In this document: positions 51,710-58,508 of the stretch, piece by piece
Layout: every line of letters starts with the position of its first letter
How positions within the stretch are numbered: the stretch's first letter is position 1
DNA from: an uncultured Clostridia bacterium
GTDB taxonomy: Bacteria > Bacillota > Clostridia > Christensenellales > CAG-138
Reading direction: 5' to 3'
Length of the DNA stretch: 64,000 nt
Assembly: GCA_947168565.1 (NCBI GenBank)
Contig: CAMVMM010000013.1
Span: 1-64,000, forward strand
Notes under the pieces: model-generated
Told to the model about the DNA's origin: nothing
Databases searched by the model: none
Seen by the model: only the letters and a program-made list of their open reading frames with translations
Position numbers and translations under genes: made by a program

Positions 51710-51775
51710 ATTTTGATTCGCTGAATGACTTGCCGCATGGGATTTGAACCGATTTGTTTCGCTGAATGACTTGCC
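51693..51775 (+). repeat. Two direct copies of a 41-42-bp sequence
   Basis: GCATGGGATTTGAACCGATT, then TTCGCTGAATGACTTGCC, repeated back to back (51693 and 51735) with a few changes. The second copy has lost the left hairpin arm. Confidence 0.8.
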
Positions 51776-51849
51776 GAAAAAGCTTGGCGTAATCAGCTTT
51801 TTGGAGGTATAAATAGGATAAAACGCCGTGCGCGGCGTTTATGAGGTGT

Positions 51850-51912
51850 CCACCTCATCCGACTTCGCGCCGCCGCGCGACGCTCAGTCACCTTCTCCTC
51901 AAGGAGAAGGCT
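51850..51912 (-). repeat. Right arm of the inverted repeat pair
   Basis: Reverse complement of the 51611 arm design: hairpin CCTTCTCC/GGAGAAGG, GTGACTGAGC segment, GC-rich hairpin, AGTCGGATGAGGTGG. Arms differ by about one base in six but keep hairpin pairing. No transposase lies between the arms. Confidence 0.7.
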
Positions 51913-52313
51913 TGACGAAGCAAGCCTGTCGCGCGGAAGTTTCGGGCGAGGGTGCGAAGCATCCCGAGCCCGAAGCGGAAGTGCGGCGGCGGGAGCGCCT
52001 TGCGTCAATGAAGTGCGGCTTGCGCCGAATGAAGTGCGCTTTGTGCATGAAGCTGCAAAATGGGTTTCAGGGACATATAATTCCGCGTATACTCGAGGCG
52101 GGGCGTGAATTAGATGATCGTTTATATGTCAAAAATATGGCAAAGGAGTTTCGGAATTATGTCACAAAATATATCAAAAAATAGATTATAGATTGGCGCA
52201 GATCAAGGGTTTTTGGTTTTTCAATTTAAAGGTTGCGAAATTTGGATAATGAGATTGCGGATTTTGAATATTACAAAATCACAAATATATTATTTTTTTG
52301 CCCCGATTTCGGG
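51913..52313. other. Gap without a convincing gene
   Basis: A plus-strand frame (to 52184) starts inside the repeat arm and lacks a ribosome site. The last 120 bases are AT-rich and lead into the promoter at 52314. I see nothing else. Confidence 0.5.
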
Positions 52314-52343
52314 TTGACAATATATTTGGAGTGGTGGTATTCT
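52314..52343 (+). promoter_or_regulatory. Promoter of the caspase-like protease gene
   Basis: TTGACA, 18 bases, TATTCT, about 110 bases before the start at 52455. Confidence 0.7.
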
Positions 52344-52454
52344 AAGCTCACAGGCGGCGCGCGGCGAAGAGCTTTTGTATACTCCCTCACGGCTACGAAG
52401 AGGATGCAGGCCCGCTGCTCGGCGCTTAGTAAAAAACAATGGAGGTCTCTTACA

Positions 52455-54950
52455 ATGAAGATCCGCAAACTCCTCGCAGCAGCCCTCGTGCTCATCATGG
52501 TTCTTGCGGCCGTGCCCGTTCTCTCCCTCGCTGAGGGCGTGCGTGTTATCGGCTATGAATCCAGGCAGATGGGCAAGCTCGAAGCCGTTTGGGCGGCCCT
52601 TGAAGCCGCCGAAGCGGAAGCACTCTCCTCAAAGCAGGCAAGTAAAGCGGGCGTTATTCAAACCGTTTACGAAACCGCGCTTAACCTCAGGCACGTAGAC
52701 AAGGACAGCTTTTCCGATTTCACCAAGGACGGCTTCTTCTTCACCGTTGACGGCATGCAGTGCGGCTACAACTACCGCGTGCGCAACGAGCTGAAGGCGG
52801 GCGCCGCTCCCATCCCCCAGAGCGAGCAGTTCGTGTTCGTCAAGGGCACCGGCGAGCAGGGCAAGGCTCCCAACTCCCCGCACGTGCTCCTCGTTGCCCC
52901 CTATTACGGTCAGGACGCCTCCTTCACCAATCAGTATAAAAACGAGGCGCAGTCCATAGCAAACACCACCGGCGGCAACTACACGCTCATCCAGTCCGCT
53001 GCGGCCACCGGCCCCGCCATCGCTCAGAACATCACCAACAAGGGCGTTGTTATCTACGACAGCCACGGCGTTCAGAGCGGCACCTCCAGCTATCTCTGCC
53101 TCACCACCAATTCCGGCATCACCGTGAATGACTACAACAACGGCTGGGCGGTTGCAAGCGGCAGCTCCGCGTTCATCGACGGCCGCTATATCCGCAACCA
53201 TATCAACGGCAACCTCGGCAACTGCTTCGTGTGGATGGCTATCTGCGAAGGCATGAAGCGCGGCGGCCAGGGCACCACCGGCTCCGCACTGCTTGCGGCG
53301 GGCGCGGGCGGCGTTTACGGCTACTCCCAGAGCGTTTCCTTCCGCGGCGACTACAACTACGAGGCCACCTTCTGGACTCAGATGAAGAACGGCGCCACCG
53401 TTGCGGAAGCGATCCGCGTTATGAAAAATACCCACGGCAACAGCGATCCGTACACCAATCCCTCCGCATGGCCCATCGTTATGAGCGCCACGGACGCCTT
53501 CCCCGCGAATCCCGACGGCCCGCAGAACGTTACCTGCGACTGGCGCCTGATCGGCGGCAACAACGGCTCCGCCATCACCGCTGTGAACCTCTCCAACGTG
53601 AACGTTGCGGTTGGCGCAACTGCGCAGGCAAACCTCGTTGTGAATCCGGACAACGCGAACTACACCACCACCTGGAGCACCTATAACTCCTCCATCGCCA
53701 CCGTGGACAGCAACGGCAGGGTCAGGGGCGTTGCCGCAGGCACCACCACCCTCTCCGTGAACGTTTACGACAACGTTGCGAACAGGAACTACAACCGCAC
53801 CGCCACCATCACCGTTACCGGCGGCAGCACCGGCACCTCCTACGAGCGCGTTTACACCATTGAAAACGGCGGCAAGTACATCATCGTGGCGGACGGCTCC
53901 ACCTCCGGCAGCACCGGCTACGCCGTGGGCAACACCGCCGTGTCCAACAACCGCTATCTCAGCGCGGTTGCGGTCACTCTCAACAGCAACGGCACCCTCT
54001 CCGCGGGTTCCAACGTGGACGCCATCACCTGGACCGCCTCCGGCTCCTCCGCCTCGGGCTTCAGCTTCAGAAACGTTGGCAACAATAAATATATGGGCCT
54101 TGACTCCGCCCAGTATCTCTACCCCTCCAACACCGCCGTGGCGTGGAAGTACACCTCCGCCTATGCCCTCGATAATCAGATAGATACCGACGGCTACTAC
54201 TACCTCTCCTATTCCTCCGGCAGGTACACCACCTCCAAGAACGCCGGCGCAATCAGGATCTACAAGGTCGCCTCCGGCACCGCGCCCGCTCCCACCCCCA
54301 CCTACACCGTGACCTTCAGGGATTGGGACGGCACCCTCCTCAAGACCCAGCAGGTTCAGCAGGGCGGCTCCGCAACGCCTCCCGCCAACCCCACCCGCCC
54401 CGGCTACACCTTCGCCGGTTGGGACAGGGCATATACGAACGTTACCGCGAACATCACGGTTTACGCCACCTACACCCAGAACACCGCGCCCACTCCCACC
54501 GTTACCTACGAGCTGGCAAGCTACATCGTGCCCGGCTATAAGTACATTATGGTTGCGGAAAACTCCATCTCCGGCACCACCGGCTACGCCGTGGGCAACA
54601 CCGCCGTGTCGAGCGGCCGCTACCTCACCCCCGTGAGGGTGACTGTGAACAGCGACGGCACGCTCACCCTTCCCGCAGGCACCAATGCAAACGCCATCAC
54701 CTGGACGGCGGGCGGCAGCGCCTACTACGGCTACTCCTTCAGAAGCGTTGGCAACAACAAGTACATGGGTCTCAATTCCTCCCAGTACCTTGCTCCCACG
54801 GACAGCAGCCTTGCATGGAGCAACTACGGCGGCGGTCTGGACAATCAGATCGATACCGACGGCTACTACTACCTCTCCTACTCCTCCGGCAGATACACCA
54901 CCTCCAAGACCTTCGGCGAGATAAGAATGTACAGGGTGGTTGAAGGCTGA
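52455..54950 (+). CDS. Secreted caspase/gingipain-like cysteine peptidase with duplicated C-terminal domains, 831 aa
   Basis: The start follows GGAGGTCT; longer frames are repeat-derived. Signal peptide about 1-26 (VPVLSLA). The catalytic region (about 90-370) has VVIYDSHGVQSG (His about 204) and VWMAICEGMKRGG (Cys about 264), the His-then-Cys order and strand context of clan CD peptidases. A Big2 Ig-like domain follows (about 372-457). Then come two copies of a domain of about 145 residues (about 462-605 and 684-831) that share GYAVGNTAVS, SFRxVGNNKYMGL, LDNQIDTDGYYYLSYSSGRY and TTSK. An InlB B-repeat (about 616-674) separates them. I do not recognise the duplicated domain; it resembles a glycan-binding module. 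Peptidase activity is inferred, not certain. Confidence 0.8.
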   Translation: MKIRKLLAAALVLIMVLAAVPVLSLAEGVRVIGYESRQMGKLEAVWAALEAAEAEALSSKQASKAGVIQTVYETALNLRHVDKDSFSDFTKDGFFFTVDGMQCGYNYRVRNELKAGAAPIPQSEQFVFVKGTGEQGKAPNSPHVLLVAPYYGQDASFTNQYKNEAQSIANTTGGNYTLIQSAAATGPAIAQNITNKGVVIYDSHGVQSGTSSYLCLTTNSGITVNDYNNGWAVASGSSAFIDGRYIRNHINGNLGNCFVWMAICEGMKRGGQGTTGSALLAAGAGGVYGYSQSVSFRGDYNYEATFWTQMKNGATVAEAIRVMKNTHGNSDPYTNPSAWPIVMSATDAFPANPDGPQNVTCDWRLIGGNNGSAITAVNLSNVNVAVGATAQANLVVNPDNANYTTTWSTYNSSIATVDSNGRVRGVAAGTTTLSVNVYDNVANRNYNRTATITVTGGSTGTSYERVYTIENGGKYIIVADGSTSGSTGYAVGNTAVSNNRYLSAVAVTLNSNGTLSAGSNVDAITWTASGSSASGFSFRNVGNNKYMGLDSAQYLYPSNTAVAWKYTSAYALDNQIDTDGYYYLSYSSGRYTTSKNAGAIRIYKVASGTAPAPTPTYTVTFRDWDGTLLKTQQVQQGGSATPPANPTRPGYTFAGWDRAYTNVTANITVYATYTQNTAPTPTVTYELASYIVPGYKYIMVAENSISGTTGYAVGNTAVSSGRYLTPVRVTVNSDGTLTLPAGTNANAITWTAGGSAYYGYSFRSVGNNKYMGLNSSQYLAPTDSSLAWSNYGGGLDNQIDTDGYYYLSYSSGRYTTSKTFGEIRMYRVVEG

Positions 54951-54957
54951 TAACCCC

Positions 54958-54979
54958 AACTTCTTCTTCAAGAAGTTTT
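54958..54979 (+). terminator. Terminator directly after the protease gene
   Basis: Perfect eight-pair stem AACTTCTT/AAGAAGTT, four-base loop, then a short T-run. Confidence 0.6.
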
Positions 54980-54988
54980 CCTCCACAC

Positions 54989-55023
54989 AAAAAACGGGCT
55001 TCGCGCAGGCGGGGCCCGTTTTT
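54989..55023. terminator. Second, bidirectional terminator
   Basis: AAAAACGGGC paired with GCCCGTTTTT around a 14-base loop. Confidence 0.8.
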
Positions 55024-55170
55024 CAATTAGCAATTAGCAATCAGCAATCAGCAATCAGCAATTAGCAATTAGCGATTAGCAATCAGCAATCAGCAATCAG
55101 CAATTAGCAATTAGCGATTAGCAATCAGCAATCAGCAATTAGCGATTAGCGATTAGCGATTAGCGATTAG
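55024..55170. repeat. Long heptanucleotide array (AATTAGC type) over the P1 peptidase stop codon
   Basis: About 21 seven-base units: AATTAGC, AATCAGC, GATTAGC. On the minus strand the TAA of the P1 peptidase gene comes from this array. The largest of the heptamer arrays in the window. Confidence 0.9.
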
Positions 55171-56192
55171 CAATTTTGAGCTGCAAAGCCCAATTCCGTT
55201 GCCGAGGGCAGCCTGTATGCGCTTTTTGCGGAAAGAGCGGCGCGGACTATCGCCTCGGAAACGACCTCTGCTGCAAGCGCGCCCACAAGGTCCATATCCG
55301 CCCTCAGGCTGCCGAGGGAAACGGCATAGATGCTGTCCCCATCGGCGGAGGTATGCACGGGGCTTATGGAGCGGGCATAGCCGTCCTGCGCCATTCCGGC
55401 GATCTTGCAAAGCTGCGCCTTATCGAAGGCGGCGTTTGTGAAAACCACGGCAAGGGTAGTGTTTTGCGCAAATTTATTCTCCCGCGAAGCCGTGCTTTTT
55501 TTCATCTGCTCCATTGTGGAGCAAAGGGCTTTTTTATCCTCCGAAAGCAGACCCGCGATCTGCCTGCCCGTTTTATGATCGAAAACGTCCCCAAGCGCGT
55601 TCAGGGCGGCCACAGCGCCTATCTTCAATTCGCCAATCCGAAGGGCAAAGCTGCCTATGCCGGTTTTCATGCAGCGCTCCATGCCCATGAGCTTTCCGAC
55701 GCTTGCGCCGCAGCCCGCGCCGAAATTGCCGTCCCGATAGTTCGGCTCGTCCAGCGCAATACGCGCCGCCTCATAGCCCATCGCCTCGTCGGGTCGGGTG
55801 AAGGCGTCCCCCACTGTGAGGTCGAAAAGGTCGGACTGCGCCACGAGCGGCACCTTCGTAACGCCCACGTCAAAGCCGATGCCGCGCTCCTCAAGGCATT
55901 TCATTACGCCTCCGGCCGCGCCAAGCCCGAACGCGCTGCCGCCGCCGAGCACTATGCCGTGGATGAGCTGCGCAGCCATCAGCGGGTTTAAAAGCCAGCT
56001 CTCCCTTGAGGCGGGGCCGCCGCCGCGCACGTCAAGACCCGCACGCATTCCGTTTTCGCAAATAAACACCGTCAGCCCCGTTCCCGCCGCCGCGTTTTCG
56101 GCCTGACCTATCCTCAGCGGCGCAAAATCGCAAACGGAGATCTCCTCCTTATAGGATGCGCCGCTTTCCGGCGCAAAGCCTGCATTATTCAT
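55167..56192 (-). CDS. P1 family (DmpA/S58-like) peptidase, 341 aa
   Basis: A self-processing N-terminal-nucleophile aminopeptidase or amidase family. Conserved regions: ICENGMRAGLDVRGGGPASR, HGIVLGGGSAFGLGAAGGVM, FGAGCGASVGKLMG, and the cleavage/nucleophile site TGIGSFALRIGELKIGAVAA (Ser after Gly). AALNALGDVFD follows. The natural substrate is usually unknown. The last codons and TAA come from the heptamer array, so the original C-terminus may have been altered. GGAAATT precedes the ATG. Confidence 0.92.
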   Translation of the reverse strand: MNNAGFAPESGASYKEEISVCDFAPLRIGQAENAAAGTGLTVFICENGMRAGLDVRGGGPASRESWLLNPLMAAQLIHGIVLGGGSAFGLGAAGGVMKCLEERGIGFDVGVTKVPLVAQSDLFDLTVGDAFTRPDEAMGYEAARIALDEPNYRDGNFGAGCGASVGKLMGMERCMKTGIGSFALRIGELKIGAVAALNALGDVFDHKTGRQIAGLLSEDKKALCSTMEQMKKSTASRENKFAQNTTLAVVFTNAAFDKAQLCKIAGMAQDGYARSISPVHTSADGDSIYAVSLGSLRADMDLVGALAAEVVSEAIVRAALSAKSAYRLPSATELGFAAQNC

Positions 56193-56257
56193 AATTTCCT
56201 CCGTATAAAAACCATGCCGCCCCCGTTTTGTGCGGGAGCGGCGGCTTTTGGCTTTTG

Positions 56258-56935
56258 TTACATGATCTTGTCCGGCTCGGGAAGCTCCTCGCCCTCGATG
56301 GTGATGGTTTTTATCACTACCGGGGTCAGGGGCCTGTCGTTTCCGTCGGTTTCAACGGCCGCGATCGCGTCCACCACCTCGATGCCCTCTATCACCCTGC
56401 CGAAGGCGGCATACTGCCCGTCCAGCGAGGGATAATCCTTGTGCATGATGAAAAACTGGCTGCCCGCGCTGTCCAGGGGGCGGCTCTTCCTTGCCCAGGA
56501 GATAACGCCGCGGGTGTGCTTCAGCTCGTTTTCAAAGCCGTTTGCCGCAAATTCGCCCTTGATGGTGTACCCCGGGCCGCCCCTGCCGGTGCCCTCGGGG
56601 TCGCCGCCCTGGATCATAAAGCCGCTGATCACGCGGTGGAATATCAGCCCGTCGTAGAAGCCCTTGCGGGCAAGGTAGCAGAAATTGCGAACGCTCTGCG
56701 GCGCAAGGTCGGGGTAGAGCTCAAGCTTGATCACCCCGCCGTTTTCCATGGTGATGGTGGCATTGATCTTGTTCATATATTTTTCTCCTTCGGTTGGATT
56801 TGCTGTGTTTTCCGGCGCGTTTGTGTGCGCCGCCGTGGGTGCCGGAGTGGGGCTTGCGCCCTCCTTGGAGGTGCAGGCGGCAAGGCCGAGCGCCAGCAAG
56901 GCCGCGCAAAGCGCTATGGATAAAAGCTTTTTCAT
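56258..56935 (-). CDS. Cyclophilin-type peptidyl-prolyl isomerase, lipoprotein, 225 aa
   Basis: Speeds proline isomerisation in exported proteins. Lipoprotein signal with lipobox LAAC (Cys about 21), then a Pro/Thr/Ala linker (about 25-52), then the cyclophilin domain. Motifs: KLELYPDLAPQSVRNFCYLA, LIFHRVISGFMIQGGDPEGT, AGSQFFIMHKDYPSLDGQYA and AFGRVIEGIEVVDAI. All catalytic-site residues (HR, F, Q, FFI) are present. GGGAGAACG precedes the ATG. Confidence 0.95.
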   Translation of the reverse strand: MKKLLSIALCAALLALGLAACTSKEGASPTPAPTAAHTNAPENTANPTEGEKYMNKINATITMENGGVIKLELYPDLAPQSVRNFCYLARKGFYDGLIFHRVISGFMIQGGDPEGTGRGGPGYTIKGEFAANGFENELKHTRGVISWARKSRPLDSAGSQFFIMHKDYPSLDGQYAAFGRVIEGIEVVDAIAAVETDGNDRPLTPVVIKTITIEGEELPEPDKIM

Positions 56936-56986
56936 TTCGTTCTCCCAATGGTCGGTAGTGGATTTTGCCGCTGCTGCGGCATTTAA

Positions 56987-57015
56987 AGTATAAGCGTTTT
57001 CGGAGGATTTGTCAA
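56987..57015 (-). promoter_or_regulatory. Promoter of the cyclophilin gene
   Basis: TTGACA, 17 bases, TATACT on the minus strand, about 52 bases before the start. Confidence 0.85.
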
Positions 57016-57058
57016 TCTATCCGGACCCGATAAACCGCTCCGCCCGCATAGGGAGGGT

Positions 57059-58273
57059 TCAGGGCGTTGTGATGGGGTTTTTCTCGCAGTTCATGCGCTC
57101 CGGCCTGTGGTTTCGGGGGTAGATCAGCTCCTCGATAAGGTTTTGAGAGCAGTCCAGCATATTCAGCTCCGTGCAGTGGGAAAAATCGAGCGCGGTGAGC
57201 TTATTTGAGGAGCAGTCCAGCGACGTGAGCTTGGAGCAGTTGGAAAGGTCGAGCGCGGTGAGCCTGTTTACGGAGCAGTTAAGCTCTGTAAGCTCCGGGC
57301 AGTGGAGTATATCGAGCTTGGAAAGCCCGTTTCCGGTGCAGTCAAGGAAGGTGAGCTTGGGGCAGCAGGAAACGTCGAGCTCGGCGACCTTGTTTCCGTA
57401 AAGGTCGAGGCGGGTGAGCTTGGGGCAGCGGGAAAGATCGAGCGAGGTGAGCCCGCTGAACTTGCAGTTCAGCTCCTCCAGCTCCGGGCAGGGGGAAAGA
57501 TCGAGCGCAGCAAGCTTGTAGGTTGTGCAGTCCAGCACCCTCAGCTTGGGGCAATTGGATAGATCGAGCGAGGAGATCACGGTTTTGGGGCGCCTTATCT
57601 CGTCAAGCAGCGGATCGCGCGCAAGGACAAGCTCCGTTAGCTCCGGGCAGTGCGAAATATCGAGCGAAGGAAGCGTAACGCCCGTGCAGCTCAGGCTGCG
57701 AAGGCGCGTGCAGGAGGAAACGTCCAGCGAATCGAGCGGGGAAGCGGTGCAGAAAAAATCAATAAGCTCGGCGCAGCCCGATAGTTTAAGCTCCGTAAGA
57801 GTGAAATTCACGCTTAAACAAAGCGTTTTCAATCCCGTGCAGCCGGAAAGATCAAGCGAGTCGAGCCCGCTTTGGCTTATGGTTAGCTCGCTCAGACCGG
57901 TGCAGCCGGAAAGATCAAGCGAGTCGATACCGGCGGATTCAAGCCTGAGGGAGGCAAGCTCCGAAAAGCCGGAAAGATCGAGGCTGCCCTCCCAAATGCT
58001 GTCGCCAAGGGTCATGCTCCTCACGCGAAGCTGCCCGCCGACCTCCGCCCATTCTATCGCGCTCCCCCAGGTGGAGGGGTCGCCGGGCTCGTAGGCGGGG
58101 GAAAGCAGCGCGCCGTTTTTCGCGCCGGCATCATCGGTCTGCTCAAGAAAAGCGCGCAGCGCGGCGGCCTCATGCCTGTTATAGGCCGGGTACGGCGTTA
58201 AAAGCGAAAGGCAGAGCGCAAGCGCGATAAGCGCCGCCGCCGCAAGAATCGAAAGCACTACGGTTTTTTTCAT
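57059..58273 (-). CDS. Cys-rich LRR protein A, 404 aa
   Basis: The smallest of three adjacent paralogues. An N-terminal hydrophobic segment (about 4-28) lacks a proper lipobox (LALC), so it is likely a signal anchor or signal peptide. A cap of about 80 residues follows, with ALRAFLEQTDDAGAKNG and WGSAIEW, shared with the two larger paralogues. About 14 leucine-rich repeats of 21 residues run to the end, consensus LxxLDCSxNxLxxLDLSxCPx, with Cys at two positions per repeat. GGAGGG precedes the ATG. LRR solenoids bind proteins or glycans; the target is unknown. Confidence 0.88.
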   Translation of the reverse strand: MKKTVVLSILAAAALIALALCLSLLTPYPAYNRHEAAALRAFLEQTDDAGAKNGALLSPAYEPGDPSTWGSAIEWAEVGGQLRVRSMTLGDSIWEGSLDLSGFSELASLRLESAGIDSLDLSGCTGLSELTISQSGLDSLDLSGCTGLKTLCLSVNFTLTELKLSGCAELIDFFCTASPLDSLDVSSCTRLRSLSCTGVTLPSLDISHCPELTELVLARDPLLDEIRRPKTVISSLDLSNCPKLRVLDCTTYKLAALDLSPCPELEELNCKFSGLTSLDLSRCPKLTRLDLYGNKVAELDVSCCPKLTFLDCTGNGLSKLDILHCPELTELNCSVNRLTALDLSNCSKLTSLDCSSNKLTALDFSHCTELNMLDCSQNLIEELIYPRNHRPERMNCEKNPITTP

Positions 58274-58308
58274 TGGAAAAACCCTCCATTTTGCCTTAAC
58301 TCTTTAAG

Positions 58309-58337
58309 AATATAATGCGGTATCAATACGGTATCAA
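58309..58337 (-). promoter_or_regulatory. Promoter of LRR gene A
   Basis: TTGATA, 17 bases, TATATT on the minus strand. A second TTGATA and a TTGACA lie nearby, so the exact -35 is uncertain. Confidence 0.55.
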
Positions 58338-58359
58338 TATCCTGTCAAACCCTTATCCC

Positions 58360-58405
58360 GCTCAAGGAAGCCCGCTCAAGGAAGCCCGATCAAGGAAGCC
58401 CGATC
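58360..58405. repeat. 14-bp tandem repeat
   Basis: Three units GCTCAAGGAAGCCC or GATCAAGGAAGCCC (58360, 58374, 58388) and a partial fourth, between LRR genes A and B. The remaining 100 bases to 58508 hold no gene. Confidence 0.85.
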
Positions 58406-58508
58406 GAAAACCGTTGCGGGAGCGGGAGCAGCAAAGGCTTTTGCCGCATCCTGCCCCGCGAGGGGGTTGATAGGCACAGGCGTTTTTTTCGGAGCGCAGG
58501 CGCGTTCA

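Noticed and set aside
51697..51710. GGGATTTGAACC as the T-arm of a minus-strand tRNA
   Set aside because: The flanks form the repeat hairpin; no acceptor stem, anticodon arm or D-arm can be drawn.
52629..54986. 785-codon open frame on the minus strand
   Set aside because: Antisense to the caspase-like gene; Gly/Val/Ala-rich with no domain. It arises from GC-rich codon bias in the real gene.
55024..55170. Heptamer array as plasmid iterons or an origin
   Set aside because: No replication gene or DnaA boxes, and similar arrays occur at several unrelated sites.
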